From Pseudomonadota bacterium (lineage in GTDB: Bacteria; Pseudomonadota; Alphaproteobacteria; SHVZ01): a DNA stretch of 64,000 bases. Shown piece by piece: positions 37,590 to 45,945 of the stretch; within the stretch, counting starts at the first letter, position 1, and each line of letters opens with the position of its first letter. The position numbers and the translations under genes are program-made. The notes under the pieces were generated by a model. It was not told the origin of the DNA. It was given only the letters and a program-made list of their open reading frames with translations, and searched no databases. Where the stretch lies: assembly GCA_016195085.1 (NCBI GenBank), contig JACQAG010000018.1:58208-122207 (forward strand), read 5' to 3'.

Positions 37590-37693
37590 AGCCCCCACCC
37601 CGACCCTCCCCCGCCTGTGGCGAGGGAGGGAGTCAAGATCGGCCCTGCTCCCTCCCCCATGCGTCAGCGTGGGGGAGGGTCGGGGTGGGGGCT
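37590..37693. repeat. Palindromic intergenic repeat, copy 2
   Basis: Perfect 23-bp inverted ends (37590-37612 and 37671-37693) of the AGCCCCCACCCCGACCCT type, with an inner hairpin. It lies between bcp and the inserted cassette. The remaining 37694-37759 sequence shows nothing recognisable. Confidence 0.75.
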
Positions 37694-37759
37694 TGGTCGG
37701 TGCGTTGTCCCGCCCCGCGCGTGCCCGGGACCGGGACAGTGGGACAGGCCCTACTCCCT

Positions 37760-37828
37760 CTCGCCGTCCTTCTTGAACGGCGATTCCGTCATCAGGGCGG
37801 CGATTTCCGCGGCGGCGTGGCGGCGCTC
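37760..37828. repeat. 69-bp direct repeat, left copy (duplicated end of acetyltransferase gene)
   Basis: Identical over 69 bp to 42258-42326, the 3' coding end of the FemAB-like acetyltransferase gene. Read on the minus strand it encodes RRHAAAEIAALMTESPFKK. It has no upstream gene part, so it is a duplicate made when the cassette at 37829-42257 was inserted. Confidence 0.9.
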
Positions 37829-37921
37829 AACTGCGTGGGCGACCAGGCTCGAGCGTTGCATGAGAATAAAGGAAGTCGAAACTTTGCCGCGGGCGGAACG
37901 TGAAGCGCCAAAAGAAAACAA

Positions 37922-38731
37922 TTGAGCAACAGCCACAGATTGAATACAAACACTAAAGCACTCGTAGAGCGACTGTCTCACATGACCCTTGCCGAAGACA
38001 TCGTGAACGTCGCGCCCGCTCAGCCGCAGCTTAAGCTGATTCACACAACCTTAGTTGCTGCGTTTCGCGCCATTTGCGACGAGGAAAGGCTTGAGCCTTA
38101 TAGGTGCCCGATAATGGGGACGGATCTCGTGTACCTGTTCTACGGTCGACCGGCGTATCGGCCAGGAGGCTTTGCGCGAACAGAAATCCATCGAGATCTT
38201 AGGCCTGTATTTTTCTTGTTTGATGCTGAACTCATAGACCAGTACCACTCCGTCTACCCATGCGACACGGGCGCCCATCATAGGGGCCTCTTTGATGCGC
38301 AACTCAGCGGAATTACTCTTTGCCAACTCAACTGTCAGACGATCGAATTTGCCGCGCAACGAGTCGTGGCAAGGTTCTTCCGTTCCAATTTTAATTATTT
38401 TTTTGGTCGTGCAACGACATTACTGATACCGCCCGCGACAAATCCCGTCGCTGACGCCTTTCACAAACTACTGACGGCGCCAGGGACTCGGGACCACGAT
38501 GACCGGTGCCTTACTGTTGAGGTGCAGCGGCCAACAAGCCTTCCTCTACCGGGGCGGTTGCGCGCCCTCTTGCTCCCCGACGACGTCGCAGCCGAAATGG
38601 CTGCAAGAGTGCAGCTATTCGAATCAAACGGCGTCGATGTGCAAATATATCATCCACAGGCGATGAGCAACCCATCGAGGATTGTTGAGCAGCAGTTCGA
38701 GCGAATTGCGAAAATGCAGGATATTCAGTAA
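37922..38731 (+). CDS. Cassette gene A: unknown protein, 269 aa
   Basis: I do not recognise the family. It starts at TTG 37922 (an ATG at 37982 is an alternative) and ends in TAATG, sharing one base with the helicase start, so the two are coupled. The protein is soluble, without signal or membrane segments. Notable parts are LKLIHTTLVAAFRAI near residue 40, LVYLFYGRPAYRPGG near 70, then HSVYPCDTGAHHRGLFD. The pattern of an early HTT, a YLFYG strand and a later conserved-looking segment is weakly like ADP-ribosyltransferase-fold toxins such as DarT or RES proteins, but this is a guess from pattern only. Codon use is unlike the chromosome. It is probably the effector or sensor of the cassette. 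Confidence 0.8.
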   Translation: MSNSHRLNTNTKALVERLSHMTLAEDIVNVAPAQPQLKLIHTTLVAAFRAICDEERLEPYRCPIMGTDLVYLFYGRPAYRPGGFARTEIHRDLRPVFFLFDAELIDQYHSVYPCDTGAHHRGLFDAQLSGITLCQLNCQTIEFAAQRVVARFFRSNFNYFFGRATTLLIPPATNPVADAFHKLLTAPGTRDHDDRCLTVEVQRPTSLPLPGRLRALLLPDDVAAEMAARVQLFESNGVDVQIYHPQAMSNPSRIVEQQFERIAKMQDIQ

Positions 38732-40662
38732 TGGCAGCGGAATACAATCTGGCTGGGTACGTTAATGCGCGTGGAAAAATACCAGCAATCTTCGTTCCAG
38801 TATTTTCCGCTCGCGAGAATAATGATTCTTTCATTCAAGCTTGCGGTATTGATAATACGATAATTGATTTTGACGTCTTAGTTCCCAACGATTGGGAATG
38901 CATTGAAAGCCAAGGCGCTCCACTCGAAACGCCGGTGGTGACCCCCGGCGAAGAAATCCTTTGTTGGGTAGCGCTCGAAGAGAGACCCAGAGGGCACCTG
39001 GTTGGTCGGTACAAGAAGGTACAGAGTCAGCTGCTCACGCGTCGGAGCCTGATCGCGCGGATAGATAGCCCCTTTGAGCGCCTGGATTTTGCTCAACTGG
39101 CGGGCGATCCAGCGTGGTTTGAGGAAGAGGGTGTCGAATGCGAACGAACGTTGGTGACGGGGGGAGCTAGCCGGCGCCTCAAGTGGTTGCAGGAAGCAAT
39201 CCTGCAGAGCCGTGCTCTTTTTGCTCTGCACGCAATATTGAGACAGCGAGGTCTTCCTTCCGCAGCCCGGCATCAAGTTGCGACAAACCTGAGCCTGTTC
39301 GTGACCGACAAAGCAATCACCTTCAACCAATCTAAGTTGACGAGCGCGCTTGGACACGCGCCCCTCCAAGAGGATGACCTACAACGATTTCATACATTTC
39401 TTCAGACCGACTTAGTTTGTTGCTACGCTCGTCGGAGAATTCTCGCCGATCCTACTACAACGAGCGTGACCGCAACATCGGCGCGGACCGAGCCCCTTGT
39501 CTCTGCGCCTCCAAGTCCCATTGTCGCTCCGCCAGCCGTTTCCAGCGGTTGGTGGCGCGCCGCTTCTGATCTAGACGAGGATCAAACGCGAGCGTTTCGG
39601 TGGCCTTTGGACGGGAACTATTTGCTAGTCGGTCCCCCCGGGTCAGGGAAGAGCAACATACTCGTCCTTCGAGCCTCGTATGTTGCCTCGACAGGACAGA
39701 GCAACGTGCGATTGCTTACCTACACGAGAGTGCTGAGAGAGTTCATAGCAAGCGGGTGCGGAGATTACATAAACTTTCCCGAAGATCAGGTGATGACCAT
39801 AGCGGGTTGGATAAATCAATTCCTTGACGAGCGCGGTTTTCCCCGGCCTGACACACGAGATTACGATGAGCCTGCAGCTTGGGCGGCAAGGCTGTTAGCT
39901 CTGAAGGAAGCCGCCGAAGGAGTTAGCGATTATTACGACTCCCTCATCGTCGATGAGGTCCAAGATCTTCCGGGCGAAGTGCTGACAATCATGAGTCGGC
40001 TCACAACTCGATTGTATATGGCAGGAGACGTACGCCAGCGTATCTTTGAAAAGGACGCAAAAGATAGCGGAATTAGAGCTGCTGAGAATATCGCCGATGA
40101 GGTGGTTCGGCTCCGTTGGCACTACCGAATCGGACCAGCGATTTGCAGGTCCGCGGATCGTATTCTGCCATCAGAGGAACCGCTTATTGACACATGCAAG
40201 TACAATTCCGCTCTCGGCTCGCGAGTTGAGGTCCATCAAGGCGCAAACCTGGAATCCCAGTGTAGTCTACTCGCTCGCACGCTCGACACTCAGCTGCGAA
40301 CGTATGGCAATGAAGCACTTGGAGTCATAACTGGCCGCCGTGAGACCCGCGACTTCATCAACACGTATCTGAGTGACACTCCGCTGGGAACTCAGACAAA
40401 AGTGATGTCTTCGGGTACGGATGAACCATGGTACGATCCCGTGCGTCCAATTTGCATAATGACCATTCAAGCAGCAAAGGGTTCCGAGTTTCGCGCCGTA
40501 CATTGGGTTCAGGCAGATGACACTCCGTACTTCACGCGGGAAAAGGCGTACGTAGTCTCGACTCGCGCGAAGACTGCCTTGGACGTGTATCATTCAAGGC
40601 CACTGCCTGCGGTGCTGAACTCGGCTTTTTCGCAGCTGCGCCCACCGAGGTCGCCCTTCTGA
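38731..40662 (+). CDS. Cassette gene B: UvrD/Rep-like superfamily 1 helicase with unknown N-terminal domain
   Basis: 643 residues. Residues 1-285 form a domain I cannot assign. The helicase core follows: Walker A GPPGSGKSN at about 301-309, motif Ia-like VRLLTYTRVLREF, Walker B IVDEVQD (407-412), motif III LYMAGDVRQRIF, motif IV-like WHYRIGPAICRSADRI, motif V QAAKGSEF near 580 and motif VI YVVSTRAKTAL near 610. All ATPase motifs are intact, so it should be active. The core is small, without the large 1B/2B insertions of UvrD, more like helicases in defence systems (as in GajB). It overlaps genes A and C by one base each (TAATG, TGATG). Confidence 0.88.
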   Translation: MAAEYNLAGYVNARGKIPAIFVPVFSARENNDSFIQACGIDNTIIDFDVLVPNDWECIESQGAPLETPVVTPGEEILCWVALEERPRGHLVGRYKKVQSQLLTRRSLIARIDSPFERLDFAQLAGDPAWFEEEGVECERTLVTGGASRRLKWLQEAILQSRALFALHAILRQRGLPSAARHQVATNLSLFVTDKAITFNQSKLTSALGHAPLQEDDLQRFHTFLQTDLVCCYARRRILADPTTTSVTATSARTEPLVSAPPSPIVAPPAVSSGWWRAASDLDEDQTRAFRWPLDGNYLLVGPPGSGKSNILVLRASYVASTGQSNVRLLTYTRVLREFIASGCGDYINFPEDQVMTIAGWINQFLDERGFPRPDTRDYDEPAAWAARLLALKEAAEGVSDYYDSLIVDEVQDLPGEVLTIMSRLTTRLYMAGDVRQRIFEKDAKDSGIRAAENIADEVVRLRWHYRIGPAICRSADRILPSEEPLIDTCKYNSALGSRVEVHQGANLESQCSLLARTLDTQLRTYGNEALGVITGRRETRDFINTYLSDTPLGTQTKVMSSGTDEPWYDPVRPICIMTIQAAKGSEFRAVHWVQADDTPYFTREKAYVVSTRAKTALDVYHSRPLPAVLNSAFSQLRPPRSPF

Positions 40663-42098
40663 TGCCTTCAATCGACATTCGGCAGCGCAAAGTCCCTAAA
40701 GATCAGCTGATCTCTATCCTTCGGGATACGGAGGTCGGATGGCGCGAATCCCACGTCACCCCGACTTCGGCGCTCGATCCGAAGAGCGGCGAAGTAACGC
40801 TGGTCTACACGGCGAATGGTTTCCATCGCCCGTTCTTAATGATTGTCCCGACCTCGGACCAACGCGACATATTGGCCCGCATAAGCACGTTTGGTGCTGA
40901 TGTAGCGCCCCTGAGCCAATGGATGAGAGTCGTTACTTCGGACTGGGCTCGACGGCTCTTGAATGATTCGATCAGTCCCAGCTTTGGGAATTTAGCGCCA
41001 GCTTGGGTAGGCGCGATATTAGGCGAAGTGCTAATCCGCGAACCGGTCGAGCTCACCGAGATCCCGATCAGCTGGGTGCATGCGACTTACGGCTATTCGG
41101 TCGCCCGCTTCCGCGCCCTCTGGGGGGACATACGATCTCCACACAAAATCGTCGACGACATCATCGCCGGGCGTTTGCTCCTAAGAGCAGAATCCTTACG
41201 TCCCCCGGAGGGGCTTGCAGCCATCTGGTTCCACTTGCTTGACCTCCAATCAGGCACGGGCGTTTCGCTGGTATCGCCGACGTCCGAGCAGGAAATCATT
41301 CGTTCTGCCCTCACCGAGATTCAAGGCTCGGGGACCATCAGCGAAAAGTCGGTCGAGCTGATGGCGCGTGAAGCGCCGGACCTACGGGACCTTTCTGTAA
41401 TTGAGACTATTGGCGCTGAAGATCGCGTGCGCTTGTTTGATCGTTTCGTCGAGGTCTTGCGCGAGATGACTGGGCGCAGAGAGGCTAAAGGTCGAGAGCT
41501 GCTGCGCTTTGCCATTGGCTATCTCGTCGGGCGCATCGGTGCTGGCGAGACGAATCTAAAGTTGCTGAATGTGATCAGTCGGAATGAACCAGCAACTATG
41601 GTGTGGGCGACAACTTTGCCTGCATTATTCCGCCCATTTCCATGGGGTCGAGCATTTGATGGACTTGGTCGCTTAATTCTTCGGGACCTATTGGCCCCAT
41701 TGCACCCAACAGATATTCCTGTCGCGGACATAAGTCTCGATGAACTGCGAGTGATTGTGAATCCGCAAGTTGACTATAAGCGACTTCCGTTTCGCACTTG
41801 CCAACGCGCATTTGCGCTCGTTGAACTCGCGCCAGGTGTATCGCATGCTATGAGTCTCCAAGGCACGATCAGGCATCCGCGCGCTAGCAACGTTAGTTCA
41901 TCGACCCAGACGCCCCTTCTTCCGAACATTGAGAACCGAGAATTCGCGAATACACCAGGCAACGGATATGACCTGCAGGCGTTTCTGGCCGACTTACAGG
42001 ACGTCATACAGCGCGGCTTGGACAGGGTTTCGGGTGGCCAAGCGCCCCAAGGCTTGAAATACCCGAAAAAGAGAGCAACCCATCAACGGCGCCCGTAG
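40662..42098 (+). CDS. Cassette gene C: unknown protein, 478 aa
   Basis: No family recognised. The start shares one base with the helicase stop (TGATG), so A, B and C are made together. The protein is soluble. Around residues 120-260 it is helical with GAILGEVLIREPVEL and HKIVDDIIAGRLLL; a middle part has FDRFVEVLREMTGRREAKG. The C-terminus (about 400-478) is polar and basic, probably disordered, ending in KYPKKRATHQRRP, which may touch nucleic acid. No catalytic motif is evident. It may be a structural or recognition subunit for the helicase. AT-richer than the neighbours. Confidence 0.8.
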   Translation: MPSIDIRQRKVPKDQLISILRDTEVGWRESHVTPTSALDPKSGEVTLVYTANGFHRPFLMIVPTSDQRDILARISTFGADVAPLSQWMRVVTSDWARRLLNDSISPSFGNLAPAWVGAILGEVLIREPVELTEIPISWVHATYGYSVARFRALWGDIRSPHKIVDDIIAGRLLLRAESLRPPEGLAAIWFHLLDLQSGTGVSLVSPTSEQEIIRSALTEIQGSGTISEKSVELMAREAPDLRDLSVIETIGAEDRVRLFDRFVEVLREMTGRREAKGRELLRFAIGYLVGRIGAGETNLKLLNVISRNEPATMVWATTLPALFRPFPWGRAFDGLGRLILRDLLAPLHPTDIPVADISLDELRVIVNPQVDYKRLPFRTCQRAFALVELAPGVSHAMSLQGTIRHPRASNVSSSTQTPLLPNIENREFANTPGNGYDLQAFLADLQDVIQRGLDRVSGGQAPQGLKYPKKRATHQRRP

Positions 42099-42117
42099 GT
42101 GCTTGGCTCGTTGGTAT

Positions 42118-42257
42118 TTAACGCATCGGCTTCACCCTACCTGCCAACTGATCCGCCGCGGCCGCGATGGCCGATGCTTTGGCAACGTCAATCTCCTGGG
42201 CCGGAACTGAGGGGACAACCAGCTGAGACTTCGCAGCTAGCTCACCCCCTACTCTGC
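42118..42257 (-). pseudogene. C-terminal remnant of an unknown gene next to the right repeat
   Basis: About 43 minus-strand codons read VVPSVPAQEIDVAKASAIA, then AADQLAGRVKPMR and a stop. It is GC-rich and looks coding, unlike genes A to C. Upstream (to the right) the frame runs into the acetyltransferase gene in a different phase, so the rest has been lost. It may mark the element that made the insertion. Family unknown. Confidence 0.4.
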
Positions 42258-43418
42258 CTCGCCGTCCTTCTTGAACGGCGATTCCGTCATCAGGGCGGCG
42301 ATTTCCGCGGCGGCGTGGCGGCGCTCGCGGCTGAGATAGGTCTCGATCGCTTGGCGCAGTCCGGCATCGGCGATCCAATGGGCGCTGTAGGTCGCGGACG
42401 GCAGGTAGCCCCGTTGGATCTTGTGACGGCCTTGCGCGCCGGCCTCGACCCGCTTCATTCCGTGCTCGATGGCAAAGTCGATGGCGCGGTAGTAGCAGGC
42501 CTCGAAGTGCAGGAACCTGTACTCGCCGTTGCAGCCCCAATTGCGGCCATAGAGCGTGTCGGCGCTGCGCAGATTGAGCGCGCCGGCGACGAAGCGGCCG
42601 CCGGACTCCGCCAGCACCAGGACCACCCGGTCGGCCATGCGCTCGCCCAGGAGCTGGAAGAACGACCGGGTGAGATAAGCGTGTCCCCATTTGCGGTCGG
42701 TGGTGTCGGTATAGAAGCCGTAGAAGGCATCCCAGTGCCTGGGCTCGAGCTGGGAGCCGGTGAGCGTCTTGATGGCGATGCCGCCGGCAACCGCCTCGCG
42801 GCGCTCCTTCCTGATCGACTTCCGCTTGCGGCTCGAAAGCGCGCCGAGGAAGTCATCGAAGCTGGAATAGCCGTGGTTCTCCCAATGGAACTGGTAGCCG
42901 ATGCGCTGGAGCCATCCGGCGGCGCCGAGCCGGCGCCACTGCTCCTCTTCGGGAAATGTCGTATGCACCGAGGAGGCGCGCCGGCGGCGGGCCAGCTCCT
43001 CCGCCGCCTCGATGAGCGCCCGCTCCACCTGATCGCGCTCGGCGCCGGGACGCACCAGGAGCCTCGGGCCGGCGACCGGGGTGAACGGCACCGCCATCTG
43101 CAGCTTCGGATAGTAGCGGCCGCCGGCGCGCTGATAGGCTTCGGCCCAGGCGTGGTCGAAGACATATTCGCCGTAGGAGTGGCTCTTCAAATACAGTGGC
43201 GCCGCACCCAGCATGCGCGCCTGCTCGTCCTCGACCACCAGATGCTGCGGCAGCCATCCCGTCGTCGCCGCAACCGAGCCGCTCGCCTCCAAGGCATCGA
43301 GGAAGCCATGGGAGAGGAACGGGTTGTCGGCGCCGGCGCACTCATCCCACGCCGCCGGATCGATCTCGGCGATGCCGGGCACGACCTTGACAGTGAGGGG
43401 ACCGCTTCCGTCGGGCAT
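42249..43418 (-). CDS. FemAB-like/GNAT acetyltransferase (DUF482 family)
   Basis: 389 residues of the peptidoglycan-recognition-like acetyltransferase group (PF04339). Typical segments are NPFLSHGFLDALEASGSV, the FDHAWAEAYQRAGGRYYPK region, SSRKRKSIRKERREA and CYYRAIDFAIEHGM with VEAGAQGRHKIQRGY. Function is not firmly known; members are linked to cell-envelope or amino-acyl transfer. The start MPDGSGPL at 43418 fits the family. Its last 69 coding bases (42258-42326) are the target duplicated on the other side of the cassette, so the gene end was restored and the protein is intact. Confidence 0.85.
   Translation of the reverse strand: MPDGSGPLTVKVVPGIAEIDPAAWDECAGADNPFLSHGFLDALEASGSVAATTGWLPQHLVVEDEQARMLGAAPLYLKSHSYGEYVFDHAWAEAYQRAGGRYYPKLQMAVPFTPVAGPRLLVRPGAERDQVERALIEAAEELARRRRASSVHTTFPEEEQWRRLGAAGWLQRIGYQFHWENHGYSSFDDFLGALSSRKRKSIRKERREAVAGGIAIKTLTGSQLEPRHWDAFYGFYTDTTDRKWGHAYLTRSFFQLLGERMADRVVLVLAESGGRFVAGALNLRSADTLYGRNWGCNGEYRFLHFEACYYRAIDFAIEHGMKRVEAGAQGRHKIQRGYLPSATYSAHWIADAGLRQAIETYLSRERRHAAAEIAALMTESPFKKDGEAE
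42258..42326. repeat. 69-bp direct repeat, right copy
   Basis: Exact match to 37760-37828; it lies within the 3' end of the acetyltransferase gene and is the presumed original target site. Confidence 0.9.
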
Positions 43419-43452
43419 GGCCTGCCTTGAGCGTTGGCGCGCGGGCGGCCGG

Positions 43453-43944
43453 CTACAGCGCCAGCTCGAAAGTGCCCTCGACCTCGGTTGCCACACCCAG
43501 CGGCAGCGCGTTGGTGCCGACGGCGACGCGGGCGTGGCGGCCTTGCTCGCCGAAGACCTCGACCATCAGGTCGGAGGCGCCATTGATTACCTTGGGTTGG
43601 TCCTTGAAGCCGTCGATGCATTGCACGAAGCCGACCAGCTTCAAGACCCGGCCGATGCGGTCGAGATTGCCGCCGCAGGCCGCCTTGGCCTGGGCGATCA
43701 GGTTGAGCCCCGAGAGTCGCGCCGCCTGGGCGCCCTCCTCGACCGTCAGATCCTTGCCGATGGTGCCGAGGAATCGGAGCTCGCCATTCCAGACCGTGAT
43801 CTGTCCCGCGACGAACAACAGCCGGCCGGAGACGGTATAGGGCACATAGTTCGCCGCCGGTGCCGCCGCCTTCGGCAGCTCGATGCCCAGTGCCTTGAGC
43901 CGCGCCTCGATGCGCCCGCCCGTCGCCGCGCTTGCATCCGCCAT
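43453..43944 (-). CDS. RidA (YjgF/YER057c) family protein, long form
   Basis: 163 residues. The RidA fold is recognised from PYTVSGRLLFVAGQITVWNG, GFVQCIDGFKDQPKVING and HARVAVGTNALPLG. The arginine of ARVAVG matches the substrate-binding arginine of reactive enamine/imine deaminases. This longer group begins IEARLKALGIELPKAA. It probably destroys reactive imines from PLP enzymes, fitting its place beside aminotransferase genes. It lies 34 bp upstream of the acetyltransferase gene on the same strand. Confidence 0.93.
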   Translation of the reverse strand: MADASAATGGRIEARLKALGIELPKAAAPAANYVPYTVSGRLLFVAGQITVWNGELRFLGTIGKDLTVEEGAQAARLSGLNLIAQAKAACGGNLDRIGRVLKLVGFVQCIDGFKDQPKVINGASDLMVEVFGEQGRHARVAVGTNALPLGVATEVEGTFELAL

Positions 43945-44123
43945 TCAAGGTCTCCTACCGCTCCAAGGGTTGCTTTAGGCAAACGATAGCCGCAGTCGAG
44001 CGGAAAGGGCCAGGGCTCCCGCACCTTCCGCCAGCCGGTGCCGGCAAAGCCGGTAAAAATGTCTCTGTTGCGGCGCCGAAGCTTGTCCCTTAGCTTCCTT
44101 TCCGATCCGAAACCGGAGGCCCC

Positions 44124-45512
44124 ATGCCTGATACGGCGCTTACCAACTCTCCCATCGTCGCCCGCTACCGCGAGCGCACGCCCGGCTCCGCCACGCTCGC
44201 CGCCAGCGCCGGCACCTGTTTTCCCAGCGCCATCACCCATGACTCGCGCTATCTCGAGCCCTATGCGGTCTATATCGATCGGGCCTTGGGCGCCCATAAG
44301 TGGGACGTCGACGGCCACGAGTATGTGGACTATTTCGGCGGCCACGGCGCCCTCATTCTCGGCCACAACCACCCCGCGGCGCAGAAGGCGGTGCACGCCC
44401 AGGTCGACAAGGGCACGCATTTCGGCGCCAGCCACGAGCTGGAGGTGCGCTGGGCCGAGCTGGTGAAGGAGCTGGTGCCGTCGGCCGAGCGGCTGCGCTT
44501 CACCTCGTCCGGCACCGAGGCGACCTTGATGGCCTTGCGCCTGGCGCGCGCCTATACCGGGCGCGCCAAGCTGGTGCGCTTCATCGGCCATTTCCACGGC
44601 TGGCACGACCACATGACCTCGGGTGTGGCCAATCACTTCGACGGCTCGCCGACGGTGGGCGTGCTGAAGGGTGTGGCCGAGCCGGTCCTGCTCGCGCACG
44701 CCGGTGACGAGGCCGGAACCCGCAAGCTGATCGAAGCCAATGCCAAGGACATCGCCGCCGTCATCATCGAGCCGACCGGCGGCTCCTTCGGCCGCATGCC
44801 GCTCAAGCCGGAGTTCCTCACCTTCCTGCGCAAGATCACCCAAGAGAACGGCATCCAGCTCATCTTCGATGAGGTGGTCTCCGGCTTCCGCGTCGCGCCC
44901 GGCGGCGCCCAGGCGCATTTCAAGGTGACGCCGGACATGACCTCGCTTGCCAAGATCCTGGCCGGCGGCCTGCCCGGCGGCGCCGTCGTCGGCAAGAAGG
45001 ATCTGTTCGACAATCTCGATTTCGCCGCCGCCAAGGCGAAGAACGGCGAGAAGATCAACCACCCCGGCACCTTCAACGCCAACCCGCTCTCGGCGGCGGC
45101 CGGCATCGCCACGCTCAAGATCATCAAGGAGACCGATGCCTGCGCGCGCGCCGCGAAATATGCCGACAAGCTGCGCAAGGCGCTCAACCAGGTGATCGCC
45201 GATGCGGGCGTGCCCTGGGCCGCCTACGGCACCTTCGGCGCCTGGCACCTCTTCACCAATCCCGAGCGCAAGCCCATCGATCCCTTGACGTTCGACCCGT
45301 TCGCGCAGCCGGAATCCACATACAAGTCGCAATGGAGCCCGACGATCGTGCACAAGATCCGCCTCGGCATGCTGATCCACGGCGTCGATGTCAGCCCGTC
45401 GCCGGGCGGTCCGGTCTCCGCCGTGCATAGCGACGCCGATCTCAACAAGACGGCGGACGCGATGAAGGCGACGCTCAAGATGCTGAAGGACGAGGGCGAA
45501 ATCCGCCTCTAG
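44124..45512 (+). CDS. Class III aminotransferase (glutamate-1-semialdehyde aminomutase-like)
   Basis: 462 residues, PLP enzyme. GGHGALILGHNHPA, the FTSSGTEATLMALRLARAYTG phosphate-binding region, IFDEVVSGFRVAPGGAQ and the PLP lysine in SLAKILAGGLPGGAVVG near residue 276 are clear. It resembles HemL-type and beta-amino-acid aminotransferases, but the extra region before the C-terminus and the neighbours suggest a catabolic role rather than haem synthesis. The next gene (an ATC hydrolase homologue) begins 10 bp after its stop, so they form one operon. Confidence 0.9.
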   Translation: MPDTALTNSPIVARYRERTPGSATLAASAGTCFPSAITHDSRYLEPYAVYIDRALGAHKWDVDGHEYVDYFGGHGALILGHNHPAAQKAVHAQVDKGTHFGASHELEVRWAELVKELVPSAERLRFTSSGTEATLMALRLARAYTGRAKLVRFIGHFHGWHDHMTSGVANHFDGSPTVGVLKGVAEPVLLAHAGDEAGTRKLIEANAKDIAAVIIEPTGGSFGRMPLKPEFLTFLRKITQENGIQLIFDEVVSGFRVAPGGAQAHFKVTPDMTSLAKILAGGLPGGAVVGKKDLFDNLDFAAAKAKNGEKINHPGTFNANPLSAAAGIATLKIIKETDACARAAKYADKLRKALNQVIADAGVPWAAYGTFGAWHLFTNPERKPIDPLTFDPFAQPESTYKSQWSPTIVHKIRLGMLIHGVDVSPSPGGPVSAVHSDADLNKTADAMKATLKMLKDEGEIRL

Positions 45513-45522
45513 GGGGCGATCC

Positions 45523-45918
45523 GTGCCGCTCGCGAAGGAGCTCCGCGATTCCTTCGAGAATCGCGCGCTTCTCTACTGGCACATCTATGACGAGCTCGAG
45601 ACCGAGCTCGGCCCCGAGCGCGCCGAGAGGACGCCGGACGCGGTCGCCGATCGCTTCCTCGCGGCGAGCCCGGATCAGGGCCGTCTGTTCCCGACCGAAA
45701 TCGTCCGCCGTGACGGCGAAGTCCACATCAAGGTCACCTCCTGTCCGCTCAAGGACGCTTGGGCCGAGGCGGATCTGCACGCTCAGGATCTCGCCGCCAT
45801 CTGCCGTATCGCCGGCCGCTTCGACAACGGCCTCTTCGGGGCGTGCGGCATTCGCTTCGCCGCCGACACCTGGCAGCCCGGAGGCACCGGCTGCTGCCAT
45901 CTGCATCTCCGGCCGTAG
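45523..45918 (+). CDS. L-2-amino-thiazoline-4-carboxylic acid hydrolase-like protein
   Basis: 131 residues from GTG 45523. The signature TSCPLKDAWAEADL, the ICRIAGRFDNGLFGACG middle and the WQPGGTGCCHLHL end match the ATC hydrolase family (PF14196), whose founding member opens the thiazoline ring on the path from ATC to L-cysteine. Conserved cysteines at PL and GCC are visible. Together with the aminotransferase just upstream it may degrade a cyclic sulfur or amino-acid compound. The substrate is not proven; many members are uncharacterised. Confidence 0.8.
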   Translation: MPLAKELRDSFENRALLYWHIYDELETELGPERAERTPDAVADRFLAASPDQGRLFPTEIVRRDGEVHIKVTSCPLKDAWAEADLHAQDLAAICRIAGRFDNGLFGACGIRFAADTWQPGGTGCCHLHLRP

Positions 45919-45945
45919 CGACGCGGCAAGCAGCGAACTTGGCCG

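Larger units (their letters stand above)
37829..42257. mobile_element. Inserted three-gene cassette bounded by 69-bp direct repeats (inferred)
   Basis: The 4.4 kb between the repeats differs from its surroundings: it is visibly AT-richer (38761-38820 has 27 G/C of 60, while 36301-36360 in glnE has 42 of 60) and uses codons rare in the neighbours. The genes are three coupled ORFs. No integrase or transposase is present. A minus-strand remnant sits beside the right repeat. Confidence 0.7.

Noticed and set aside
42099..43430. 443-codon plus-strand frame over the acetyltransferase gene
   Set aside because: Shadow; its first part is only the repeat region next to the cassette.
43746..45428. 560-codon minus-strand frame opposite the aminotransferase
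   Set aside because: Antisense shadow that also crosses the ridA start.
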